64,000 bases of DNA from Terriglobia bacterium. GTDB lineage: Bacteria > Acidobacteriota > Terriglobia > Terriglobales > Acidobacteriaceae. Made by a program: the position numbers and the translations under genes. Positions 7,222 to 14,499 of this stretch are shown here, in pieces (within the stretch, counting starts at the first letter, position 1; each line of letters starts with the position of its first letter). Where the stretch lies: contig JAIQFP010000018.1 of assembly GCA_020073165.1 (NCBI GenBank), positions 32,254-96,253 of the forward strand, read 5' to 3'. The notes under the pieces were generated by a model. It had not been told where the DNA came from and searched no databases. It saw only the letters and a list, made by a program, of their open reading frames with translations.

Positions 7222-8798
7222 AAATCGTCACCGCAGCCGAAATGCGCGAGATCGATCGCATCACCAGCGAGCGCTTCGGTGTGCCTTCGCTCACTCTCAT
7301 GGAAAACGCGGGCACGGCGGTGGCAGACTTTGTACTCGGCCAATATCCCTCGGCGCGCCGTGTCGGCATCGTTTGCGGCAAGGGCAACAACGGGGGAGAT
7401 GGTTTCGTCGCAGCCCGCAAGCTGGAGCAGGCGGGCAGGGAAGTGCGCCTCCTGTTGCTGGCGGAGCCGTCGGAACTGAAGGGCGATGCCGCCGAGATGT
7501 TCAGCAAGCTTCGACAGGCCTACGTCGTGGTGCGCTCCGGCGAGGAACTGCTGGGGGAAAAAGCACGCGCCGTGTTTGAGTCCGATGTGCTCGTAGACGC
7601 GATCCTGGGGACAGGCTTTCGGCCGCCGGTGAGCGGGCTTTATGGCCAGGCGATCGCAGTGCTGAATGCGAGTAGTGCGCCGGTCGTGGCGGTGGATATA
7701 GCGTCGGGCGCCGACGCTGACGTCATGGGAGAGCAGACCGGCGCGGTCGCCCGAGCCGATGGAGTTGTCACCTTCACCGCGCCGCGTCCCGCTCATGTGT
7801 TCGGGTTGCTTACCACGGGACCGACCGTAATTGCGCCCATCGGTTCGCCCGATGCCGCGATTGTCTCCGCGCTGCAACTCAATGTGATCACGGCCCGCGA
7901 GGTGGCGCCGCTGATCGCCGCACGCCCACCCGCTGCCAACAAAGGAACCTTCGGCCACGCGTTGGTCATCGGCGGGTCCGTGGGCAAAGCGGGCGCCGCA
8001 GCCATGGCAGGAATGTCCGCCCTGCGCGCGGGCGCGGGCCTTTCTACGATTGCTACGCCCAAGTCGGTGTTGCCGACCGTAGCGGGCTTCCATCCCGAGG
8101 TCATGACCGAGCCGCTGGAAGAAACCGAAGCCGGCAGCATCTCCACGCGCGCCTTGGAATACGGCCGATTGGATAAACTCGTCGAGGGCAAAACCGTGCT
8201 CGCCGTCGGCCCGGGAATCTCCCGTCAGGCGGAGACGGCGGAGTTTGTGCGCACGATTGCGGCAAAGTACAAGACTCCCATCGTGCTGGATGCGGACGGC
8301 CTCAACGCATTCGAGGGCCGGGCAAAGGAACTGCGCGGCAAAGGGCGTGCGCTGGTGATCACGCCGCATCCCGGCGAAATGGCGCGGCTCACCGGTTCTA
8401 CCGTGGCAGCGGTGCAGCGGGACCGTCTGACCGTGTCCCGGACGTTTGCCCGGGAGCACGACTGCATTGTGGTGCTGAAAGGTCATCGCACCCTCATTGC
8501 TCAGCCGGACGGAACCGTGTGGGTGAACACCACGGGAAATCCCGGCATGGCGACTGGCGGCACGGGCGACATCCTCACCGGAATGGTGGCAGGTTTCATG
8601 GCGCAGAATCCTGGGCATGTGGTGGAGGCGGTCATCGCCGCTGTCTACCTGCACGGCCTCGCCGGAGATGTGGGCCGCGAGAGCATGGGAGAACAGTCGC
8701 TGGTGGCTACCGATCTGGTGCGGGCTTTGCCGGAATCCATGCGGCGGGTGCGGGAAGCCGCCGCCAGAGCGGGAAACCTCGTCACCATCTTCTCCTAG
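7218..8798 (+). CDS. nnr: Bifunctional NAD(P)H-hydrate epimerase / ADP-dependent dehydratase
   Basis: This 526-residue repair enzyme converts damaged NADHX/NADPHX back to NADH/NADPH. The N-terminal YjeF-N epimerase domain (about 1-215) has the Rossmann segment VGIVCGKGNNGGDGF. The C-terminal ribokinase-like dehydratase domain (about 225-515) carries LDADGLNAF, the phosphate-binding ITPHPGEMARL and GNPGMATGGTGDILTG. The length matches the fused bacterial form. It is followed by a PilZ gene and, further on, tsaE; nnr-tsaE neighbourhood is common in bacteria, which supports the call. Confidence 0.95.
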   Translation: MKIVTAAEMREIDRITSERFGVPSLTLMENAGTAVADFVLGQYPSARRVGIVCGKGNNGGDGFVAARKLEQAGREVRLLLLAEPSELKGDAAEMFSKLRQAYVVVRSGEELLGEKARAVFESDVLVDAILGTGFRPPVSGLYGQAIAVLNASSAPVVAVDIASGADADVMGEQTGAVARADGVVTFTAPRPAHVFGLLTTGPTVIAPIGSPDAAIVSALQLNVITAREVAPLIAARPPAANKGTFGHALVIGGSVGKAGAAAMAGMSALRAGAGLSTIATPKSVLPTVAGFHPEVMTEPLEETEAGSISTRALEYGRLDKLVEGKTVLAVGPGISRQAETAEFVRTIAAKYKTPIVLDADGLNAFEGRAKELRGKGRALVITPHPGEMARLTGSTVAAVQRDRLTVSRTFAREHDCIVVLKGHRTLIAQPDGTVWVNTTGNPGMATGGTGDILTGMVAGFMAQNPGHVVEAVIAAVYLHGLAGDVGRESMGEQSLVATDLVRALPESMRRVREAAARAGNLVTIFS

Positions 8799-8926
8799 CC
8801 CGATGTACCACCGGACATTGGCTACCTCGCCAACAGTGCCATCTCTTTGCTAACTGGGTAATTAGCGTAACCTCGCAAGGCGAGCTCCATTCGAATCCGG
8901 ACAAGTGCTTCGGTAATCTGTCGGGA

Positions 8927-8944
8927 ATGGCACGGGAGTGCCAT
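8927..8944. repeat. Inverted repeat ATGGCAC-N4-GTGCCAT upstream of the PilZ gene
   Basis: A perfect 7-bp stem with a GGGA loop, ending 12 bp before the ATG at 8957. The same stem with a different loop occurs at 14036-14053 in front of the Flp pilin gene. It could be an operator dyad or RNA hairpin. It is not a correct sigma-54 site, because the GG-GC spacing is one base short. Confidence 0.6.
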
Positions 8945-8956
8945 AGTTACTTTGCT

Positions 8957-9349
8957 ATGACCCACTTCCCCCAACCACACCCACAGCGACGCGCGACGCG
9001 AATCCAGCTTGGGGGCTCGGTTCCTGCCCTCGTGATGCTGGAAGATGGCGGACGCGCCAGAGGCAAACTCCAGACGATCTCCGTTACCGGCGGCTTGTTG
9101 CGCATGCCCAAAGCGCTCGAGCAGGGCGACTTTGTCGAGGTTGCGTTTCAGACCCAGTCGGGTCCGGTCCACGGCATGGCGGAAATGTTGGTGCCCATGC
9201 GGGCGACCGACGGCGTGCTGCAACCCTTCCGCTTCGTGGCCCTGGGCGACGACGATCATCGTACCCTGCGCATGGTGGTGGACTCGGTGACCGACCGGAG
9301 CTTTGCGGGAATCCGCTCCAGCCAGTGGACGACGCCCAAGCAGGTGTGA
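8957..9349 (+). CDS. PilZ-domain protein
   Basis: A 130-residue single-domain protein of the PilZ type, a cytoplasmic receptor family for cyclic di-GMP. RRATRIQL near residue 10 supplies the RxxxR motif. The second motif reads TISVTGG instead of D/NxSxxG, so nucleotide binding may be weakened. ATG 8957 is preferred: the in-frame ATG at 8927 lies inside a perfect hairpin, and resemblance to PilZ begins only after 8957. It lies between nnr and tsaE, with about 66 bp to the latter. It may regulate motility, pili or polysaccharide output. Confidence 0.78.
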   Translation: MTHFPQPHPQRRATRIQLGGSVPALVMLEDGGRARGKLQTISVTGGLLRMPKALEQGDFVEVAFQTQSGPVHGMAEMLVPMRATDGVLQPFRFVALGDDDHRTLRMVVDSVTDRSFAGIRSSQWTTPKQV

Positions 9350-9394
9350 GGATGCTCTGAGCTGACCCTCTCCGCTTCCTGGTGGAGAGCTCGC

Positions 9395-9417
9395 TATACT
9401 GGTCTCACGACCAGTAT
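9395..9417 (+). promoter_or_regulatory. -10 box and hairpin covering the tsaE start codon
   Basis: TATACT at 9395-9400 is a good -10 hexamer. It overlaps a perfect 9-bp inverted repeat, ATACTGGTC-TCAC-GACCAGTAT (9396-9417), whose right arm includes the first two bases of the tsaE ATG at 9416. No Shine-Dalgarno lies between. The dyad could be an operator over the promoter, or an RNA hairpin if transcription starts further upstream. Confidence 0.5.
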
Positions 9418-9847
9418 GCACACCCAGGAATTCACCACTCATTCACAAGAGGAGACGATTGCGCTCGGTCGCAGATTGGCCGCGAGCCTTGCTCCTCCCA
9501 AGCTGGTAGTGCTGCGCGGTGAACTGGGGGCGGGCAAGACCACTCTGATCAAGGGCATTGCCGAGGGATTCCGGGCCGCCTCTGAAGAAGATGTCACCAG
9601 TCCTACCTTCACCCTGGTGCATGAATACCGCGGGCCGGAAGTGGTCGTCTACCACATTGATCTTTACCGGGTGGATACCGCGCGCGAACTCGAAACCCTG
9701 GGCATCGACGACCTCATCTCCGAGAACAGCGTGCTGCTGATCGAGTGGGGAGAGAAGTTTGCGCGATTCGCGCGCGAGCGCGATGTGGAAATTGCGCTGG
9801 AGCGGCTGGGAGAGAACGATCGGCGAATCAAGGTGGAAAGCCGTTGA
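9416..9847 (+). CDS. tsaE: tRNA threonylcarbamoyladenosine biosynthesis ATPase
   Basis: TsaE is the P-loop ATPase that works with TsaB and TsaD to make t6A37 on ANN-decoding tRNAs. The protein has 143 residues, within the family range. The Walker A motif GELGAGKTTLIKG lies near residues 40-52, with SPTFTLVHEY after it, then VYHIDLYR and LIEWGEKF, all hallmarks of TsaE. It converges on fabI with 7 bp between the stops. The start codon lies in the right arm of a hairpin and lacks a ribosome site. Confidence 0.95.
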   Translation: MHTQEFTTHSQEETIALGRRLAASLAPPKLVVLRGELGAGKTTLIKGIAEGFRAASEEDVTSPTFTLVHEYRGPEVVVYHIDLYRVDTARELETLGIDDLISENSVLLIEWGEKFARFARERDVEIALERLGENDRRIKVESR

Positions 9848-9854
9848 ACAGCCG

Positions 9855-10625
9855 TTAGAACCCCATGATGTTGTACCCGCAATCCACGTAGATCACCTCC
9901 CCGGTGATGCCCGAGCTAGCGTCAGAAGCGAGAAAGACTCCCGTGGCGCCGACCTCATTCACGTCTACGTTGCGCTGCAGCGGAGCGCGCTCGGCGTGGG
10001 ATTTCAGCATGTCGCTGAAGTCGGCGATGCCACGCGCGGCCAGAGTCTTGATGGGGCCGGCGGAGATAGCGTTGACGCGAATCCTGCGCTTGCCCAGGTC
10101 GTACGCCAGGTAGCGCACTGTGCATTCCAGCGCCGCTTTGGCTACCCCCATCACGTTGTAGTGGGGCACGACTTTTTCCGCGCCGTAATAGGTCAGAGTC
10201 AGAATGCTGCCTCCGTCCTCCATCAGCGGGGCGGCGCCACGGGCGAGTGCAATCAGCGAATACACGCTGATGTCGTGGGCGATGCGGAAGCCCTCGCGTG
10301 TGGTATTGACGAAGTCGCCTTTCAACTCCGCAGCGGGAGCGAATCCGATGCTGTGTACCAGGGCGTGCAGCTTGCCGTAGCGCTGCTTCAGCGTGGCAAA
10401 GAGCGTGTCAATCTCTGCATCGTTGGAGACATCACACTGGAAAGCCTCAGCACCGGGCAGGGAAAGGATCAAGTCCTCCGCTTCCAGCTTCAACCGTTCG
10501 TTTTGATAGGTGACGGCGAGTTTAGCGCCCGCGCTGTGCAGCCCCTGCGCGATCGACCACGCGATGCTGCGTTTATTGGCGACTCCGAAAACAACAGCAG
10601 TACGGCCTTCTAGATTGGAGGACAT
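9855..10625 (-). CDS. fabI: Enoyl-[acyl-carrier-protein] reductase (NADH)
   Basis: FabI performs the last reduction of the fatty-acid elongation cycle. It is a 256-residue short-chain dehydrogenase with [11 protein letters not shown] as the FabI-type nucleotide loop and SIGFAP near residue 92. The catalytic Tyr156 and Lys163 are in the YNVMGVAK segment (Y-x6-K), with Tyr146 upstream. [15 protein letters not shown] near 190-204 is the substrate loop. GGGAG precedes the ATG by a few bases. It lies 75 bp downstream of the MFS gene on the same strand. Confidence 0.96.
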   Translation of the reverse strand: MSSNLEGRTAVVFGVANKRSIAWSIAQGLHSAGAKLAVTYQNERLKLEAEDLILSLPGAEAFQCDVSNDAEIDTLFATLKQRYGKLHALVHSIGFAPAAELKGDFVNTTREGFRIAHDISVYSLIALARGAAPLMEDGGSILTLTYYGAEKVVPHYNVMGVAKAALECTVRYLAYDLGKRRIRVNAISAGPIKTLAARGIADFSDMLKSHAERAPLQRNVDVNEVGATGVFLASDASSGITGEVIYVDCGYNIMGF

Positions 10626-10700
10626 GATGGCTCCCGGGAAATTTAAAGGGAAAGGATAACAAGATTTGCTACCTAGACACAGGGGCGCAGAGAAGAATTG

Positions 10701-11954
10701 TCAGTCCGCCGGGCTGGTTTTCCGCACCGGCGTTGTTCCTGCCACCGGCCAACTGGCGCTGACGAAGGCGCCGGCGTAGACCAGGCCGATGATAGAGAAT
10801 CCCGCCACCAGGTTGTATTGCGCCACGGCTCCCACCGTGAGGGCCAGGACGATCTGCAACATGGTGCCGCCGAAATAGAACGTGTTCTGGACGCGTCCCA
10901 TGAAGTGTTGTGGCACCTGTTCCATGAGGCTGGTGTTGATGGCAACCCCGCTCACCCCACGGCCGGAGCCCATGAGCCCGTACACCGCCACTGCGATGGC
11001 CAGCAGCGGAGAAAGCGGGGCCAGGATCATGCACATCGCCAGCAGACCCATAGAAATCGCAATCGAGCGGCGTGAGCCCAGCCAGGTAATCACCTGCGGG
11101 GCGTACAAGGCGCTCAGAAAGGCGCCTGTGCCCCATCCCGCATTCAGCCACCCGTACCCCACTGCGCCGGCGTGAAAAACCTTGTCGCTCAGCGGCGGGG
11201 TCACAACCACTCCTGTCAGCATGGCGCTCAGAAACAGCGCCCAACTGATCCCCAGCAGAACAATCTTCGGCTTGCCGCGCAAGAAGTGGATTCCCTCGCG
11301 CATCTCGCGCACGAAGCGTTCCAGCGCGGTCTCCGCAGCGAGGATGTCGGCGCGCAACTCTGCCGGACGTGGCACCACGTGGCGTCCCTTGCGCACTGCG
11401 AAGTAGCAGAGAAACGACACCAGGTAGGTGGAGAAGTCAATCAGCAGCACCCCGCCCAGCCCGATGTGGTTGTATACGAATCCAACGATCGAGCCCGCAA
11501 TCAGCCAGCCTCCCTGGATACCCGCCAGCAGAAAAGTGTTGGCGTGGACAAACTCCTCATCCGGGGTCAATTCCTGGATGAGCGCAGTGATGGTGGGCCA
11601 GAACATCCAAAATCCAGCCGCCACCAGGGTGTTCATCAGGTAGAGTTCCCAGACCCTCGCCTTGCCAGCGAATGCCAGCAGAGAAACCATCAGAATGATG
11701 ATGGCGCGCAGCGCATCGAGCCACATAACCAGCCGGCGCCGGTCTTCGCGGTCAATGATGACGCCGGTGAAGGGAAGCATCAGCATGGCCGGGATTGTCT
11801 GCAGGACGGCAAACGTCCCCAGCGCCATTTCCGAATGCGTTGCCTGCAGGATGTACCACGCAACGGCAGCAGCGTTCATGCCGCTGCCCAGCATGGAGAT
11901 CACGTTGGCCGCGAAAACGTAGCGCAACGCGCGTTTCTGCAGGATCGATCGCAT
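10701..11954 (-). CDS. MFS transporter, EntS/DHA3-like
   Basis: A 417-residue inner-membrane protein with about 12 hydrophobic segments. Its N-terminal helix contains ANVISMLGSGMNAAAVAW, and the TM2-TM3 loop reads GVIIDREDRRRLV, the MFS signature motif. This pattern resembles the DHA3 group, which includes the enterobactin exporter EntS and macrolide exporters. The substrate is unknown and no siderophore or antibiotic genes are nearby. No clear ribosome site precedes the ATG. The gene is divergent from the secreted MBL-fold gene. Confidence 0.86.
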   Translation of the reverse strand: MRSILQKRALRYVFAANVISMLGSGMNAAAVAWYILQATHSEMALGTFAVLQTIPAMLMLPFTGVIIDREDRRRLVMWLDALRAIIILMVSLLAFAGKARVWELYLMNTLVAAGFWMFWPTITALIQELTPDEEFVHANTFLLAGIQGGWLIAGSIVGFVYNHIGLGGVLLIDFSTYLVSFLCYFAVRKGRHVVPRPAELRADILAAETALERFVREMREGIHFLRGKPKIVLLGISWALFLSAMLTGVVVTPPLSDKVFHAGAVGYGWLNAGWGTGAFLSALYAPQVITWLGSRRSIAISMGLLAMCMILAPLSPLLAIAVAVYGLMGSGRGVSGVAINTSLMEQVPQHFMGRVQNTFYFGGTMLQIVLALTVGAVAQYNLVAGFSIIGLVYAGAFVSASWPVAGTTPVRKTSPAD

Positions 11955-12017
11955 GATTTCAAATCTAACATGTCAGAACCCGGGCACGGGAGGAGTGGCC
12001 CCGGCGAGCGCCAACCA

Positions 12018-12095
12018 CCTTGGTCTCGGGATCTCCTGCTATCCATTGCGCTGAAGCAGAGTCTAAACACGCCCAGAGCCCGAACGAGACCAAGG
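12018..12095. promoter_or_regulatory. Widely spaced inverted repeat between divergent MFS and MBL genes
   Basis: CCTTGGTCTCG (12018-12028) is repeated in perfect inversion as CGAGACCAAGG (12085-12095), with 56 bases between the arms. It occupies the 154-bp divergent promoter region and ends 13 bp before the MBL-gene ATG. It could be a paired operator or a long-loop hairpin in the leader; no matching regulator gene is adjacent. Confidence 0.45.
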
Positions 12096-12108
12096 CGGAG
12101 AACCTGGA

Positions 12109-13278
12109 ATGAAAAGAATGGTGCGGAAGCGTGGGTTGTCCACAGTAGTGATCTCGAATGCGATCTGCGTTTCACTAGTTCTCGCGCTGGCGAGTCTCGC
12201 GCAAGGGGCCTCGTGGGTGACGACGCAACGCGGTGTCACCAAGGTTGCGGACGGAGTGTACGTCATCATTCATAAAGACGCGGTCGTGGGGGTCTGGCCC
12301 GAGGGAAACACGACAGTCATCATCGGCGATCGCGCAGTGTTCGTGGTGGATGCATGTTTTCTGCCCAGCAGCGCCAAAGAAGATATCGCCGAGATCAAGC
12401 GTTTCACCTCGAAGCCGGTTCGCTACCTGCTCAATACTCACTTTCACATTGACCACAACGCCGGCAACAGTGTCTACAAGGACGCATTTCCGGACGTCGA
12501 AATCATTGCCCAGACGGAGACCCGCAGATTCATGGACGACGCAAATCCGGCGTTCGCAGCCAATGTCGCCGACCCGAACGGCCGGCCTTCGACAGTAACT
12601 CTTCCTGCCCTGAAGAAAGAGCTCGAAAGCGGGATGGACGAAGACGGTAAGGCGCTCTCTGCGGAGGAGAAGGCTACAGTTCCGCAACAGATCGCCCAAG
12701 TGGAGAATGAAATCGCCGAATATCGAAATTTCAAGTACCAGACCCCGACGATCACCTTCGACCATGAACTCGTGCTGGATATCGGGAACCGCGAGGTGCA
12801 GGTGGAACATTTAGGGCGAGGCAACACTCCGGGCGACGCGCTGGTTTACCTGCCGCGGGAGAAGGTCCTGATCACGGGTGATCTCTTGACCTGGCCCATC
12901 CCGTATATGCGTATGAGCTATCCACGGGAGTGGGTCGAAGTGCTCCGGACCATGAGCCGGATGGATACCGACGTCATCGTTCCGGGACACGGCATGTTGC
13001 TGCACGACAAAACCTACATGAATGAGGTGATTGCACTTCTCGATTCTGTGGTCAAACAGGTTCACGAACAGGCGCCTAAAGTCGGATTTAACTCGCGGAC
13101 CAAAGTTCCCAACCTCGAGGACATGCACGTTGATCTCGAGCCATTTCGGAAGAGCATGGCGGGCGACGATCCTGACAATAATGACTTCTGGAAGAACATC
13201 GTGGATCCCGGAATGCTGGGCGGTGTTAACCAGGGAGTGGTCGGGCGGGCGTATGCCGAGGAGATTGGCCGGTTGTGA
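12109..13278 (+). CDS. Secreted metallo-beta-lactamase-fold hydrolase
   Basis: A 389-residue exported metallohydrolase. An N-terminal signal peptide ends near ASLAQGA (about residue 34). The zinc motif THFHIDHNAGN (His111, His113, Asp115, His116) is intact, GDLLTWPIPYM supplies a further ligand region, and VPGHG near 290 supplies a C-terminal His. An insert of about 60 charged residues (about 140-205) separates the first metal motif from the core sheet. It resembles periplasmic MBL-fold proteins of unknown substrate rather than a true beta-lactamase. The next gene lies 55 bp downstream. Confidence 0.85.
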   Translation: MKRMVRKRGLSTVVISNAICVSLVLALASLAQGASWVTTQRGVTKVADGVYVIIHKDAVVGVWPEGNTTVIIGDRAVFVVDACFLPSSAKEDIAEIKRFTSKPVRYLLNTHFHIDHNAGNSVYKDAFPDVEIIAQTETRRFMDDANPAFAANVADPNGRPSTVTLPALKKELESGMDEDGKALSAEEKATVPQQIAQVENEIAEYRNFKYQTPTITFDHELVLDIGNREVQVEHLGRGNTPGDALVYLPREKVLITGDLLTWPIPYMRMSYPREWVEVLRTMSRMDTDVIVPGHGMLLHDKTYMNEVIALLDSVVKQVHEQAPKVGFNSRTKVPNLEDMHVDLEPFRKSMAGDDPDNNDFWKNIVDPGMLGGVNQGVVGRAYAEEIGRL

Positions 13279-13300
13279 CGTCTACTGACCAAGCACTGGG

Positions 13301-13325
13301 TTGACACATCGCGTTCCCGTATACT
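13301..13325 (+). promoter_or_regulatory. Promoter-like boxes just before the methyltransferase start
   Basis: TTGACA (13301-13306) and TATACT (13320-13325) are both near consensus, but only 13 bases separate them, which is too short for a classical sigma-70 promoter. The -10-like box ends 8 bp before the ATG at 13334 and there is no ribosome site. If the box is used, the transcript would be practically leaderless. Confidence 0.35.
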
Positions 13326-13333
13326 GCCTTTTC

Positions 13334-13981
13334 ATGTCCCTGCGACGGATATTCAAGAAAGAAAAGCAGGAGCACCGCATTCTGCGGCAAATCGAGCGAA
13401 CCGGCGACGCCCTGCAGCCGGAGTATCACCGGGCGACGCCCGAGTGCCCGCATCCCGAACGCTGGAGCATGTTCGACTCTATGACCGCGGAGGTCGAGGT
13501 CCTGGAGTTCTTGCGTACCCTGGTCACCACCATCAAACCCGAGCTCATAGTTGAAACCGGCACCTTCAGCGGGGTTAGCACCATCTGGCTGGCCGAGGGC
13601 CTGAAGGCCAACGGGCGGGGCAAGGTCATCAGTTGCGAATTCGATCCTGTGGTATTTGCCAAGGCGAAGGAGCGGATTGGCCAGTCGGCAGTGGCGGGCT
13701 GGATCGAGCTGCGTAACGAATCCAGCCTGGAGATGAAGGTGGAAGGCAAGATTGACCTGTTGTTCAGCGACAGTGACATGCCGGTCCGCGAGCAGGAGGT
13801 ACGTCGCTTCCTGCCGCAGGTCAGCCCCTACGGGGTAATCCTCATGCACGACGCCAGCTCCCATCTGAAGGTTGTGCGCGAGGCCGCGCTGAAGCTGGAG
13901 AAGGAAGGCCTGATCTCGGTGGTGCTGCTGCCAACGCCGCGGGGCCTGGTCGTGGCGCAAAAGAGGGAAGGGCGAAAGTAA
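13334..13981 (+). CDS. Class I SAM-dependent methyltransferase (Methyltransf_24-like)
   Basis: A 215-residue cytoplasmic protein. IVETGTFSGVSTIWLAEGL (about residues 70-88) is the SAM-binding motif I of the O-methyltransferase / CmcI-like family. VISCEFDP marks the acidic residue at the end of strand 2, and LLFSDSD and GVILMHDAS mark the later strands. ATG 13334 was chosen over the upstream TTG 13301, which lies inside the promoter-like TTGACA. The substrate is unknown. The first 40 residues are strongly charged. It stands alone between the MBL-fold gene and the pilin leader. Confidence 0.78.
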   Translation: MSLRRIFKKEKQEHRILRQIERTGDALQPEYHRATPECPHPERWSMFDSMTAEVEVLEFLRTLVTTIKPELIVETGTFSGVSTIWLAEGLKANGRGKVISCEFDPVVFAKAKERIGQSAVAGWIELRNESSLEMKVEGKIDLLFSDSDMPVREQEVRRFLPQVSPYGVILMHDASSHLKVVREAALKLEKEGLISVVLLPTPRGLVVAQKREGRK

Positions 13982-14035
13982 AGCGGCCCCTTGAAATAGT
14001 CCAGCTTTAAGTCGCACTTCACCAAACCCGGCCGT

Positions 14036-14157
14036 ATGGCACTTTCGTGCCATAGACCGCCACAACTGGGCTATTGGCAACGTTTTGCCCAGTCCCTACC
14101 ATTGGAGCATACGGAATAAGGGGTCAGGGCCTATGTGCGTAATTGCACCGTGGACCC
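14036..14157 (+). promoter_or_regulatory. Structured leader of the Flp pilin gene: three successive hairpins
   Basis: Three inverted repeats follow one another. ATGGCAC-TTTC-GTGCCAT is at 14036-14053 and extends by one more T-A pair. ACTGGGC and GCCCAGT at 14065-14093 have a 15-base loop. A nested pair follows: GGGTC / GACCC (14121-14157) around GTGC / GCAC (14135-14148). All lie before the ribosome site at 14186-14193. This may be an attenuator or regulatory leader; it does not match a c-di-GMP riboswitch that I can recognise. Confidence 0.45.
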
Positions 14158-14200
14158 TTTTGTCGCTTCTGATCCTGAGGTAAAAGAAGGAGGGAACTCC

Positions 14201-14365
14201 GTGGCAAGATTCATACAACGGCTTTGGAAGGATGAACAAGGCCAGGACATCGCCGAATACGCGGTGATGCTGGCGGTCATCCTGGTAATCGTCGTGGGGA
14301 CGATTCGCCTGATTGGCGGCAACGCCAACAACGTGTTCTCGTCCGTGGGCAGTGCGATCCAGTAA
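14201..14365 (+). CDS. Flp-type IVb pilin
   Basis: A 54-residue small pilin. GTG 14201 is chosen because AGAAGGAGGG (14186-14193) lies 7 bp upstream; longer in-frame starts have none. The sequence runs RLWKDEQGQDIAEYAVML followed by about 20 hydrophobic residues. This fits the Flp/Fap pilin pattern: a prepilin peptidase site next to Gly, then the conserved Glu-Tyr pair. It would be processed and assembled into a Tad-type pilus or pseudopilus. No tad secretion genes are nearby, so this is an isolated pilin gene with its own leader and terminator. Confidence 0.86.
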   Translation: MARFIQRLWKDEQGQDIAEYAVMLAVILVIVVGTIRLIGGNANNVFSSVGSAIQ

Positions 14366-14446
14366 CATCCCGCAATTGATCGGCAAACTCGCGTAGTCTC
14401 CCCAGCCCGCGGTGCTTGCTGTCCTCGTTTTCTCCTCCTTCGATGG

Positions 14447-14476
14447 AAAAGCCTGGGTTCTGCGCCCAGGCTTTTT
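14447..14476. terminator. Bidirectional terminator between the pilin and M48 protease genes
   Basis: GCCTGGG (14451-14457) and CCCAGGC (14465-14471) form a perfect 7-bp stem with an A-run on the left and a T-run on the right. It can stop transcription from both converging genes. Confidence 0.88.
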
Positions 14477-14499
14477 GCTTATCAGCACTGCGTTCAGTC

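Noticed and set aside
7029..8654. A 541-codon open frame on the minus strand
   Set aside because: It is antisense to nnr, which has all its catalytic motifs, and its composition (His/Arg/Gly-rich) is that of a shadow frame.
8880..8905. T-loop-like ATTCGAATCC suggesting a tRNA
   Set aside because: The flanking bases cannot form the 5-bp T-stem and no anticodon or acceptor arms are found around it.
14072..14090. Sigma-54-like site TTGGCAACGTTTTGCCC in the pilin leader
   Set aside because: The GG to GC distance is one base too short for sigma-54 and the sequence is explained as the loop and arm of an inverted repeat.
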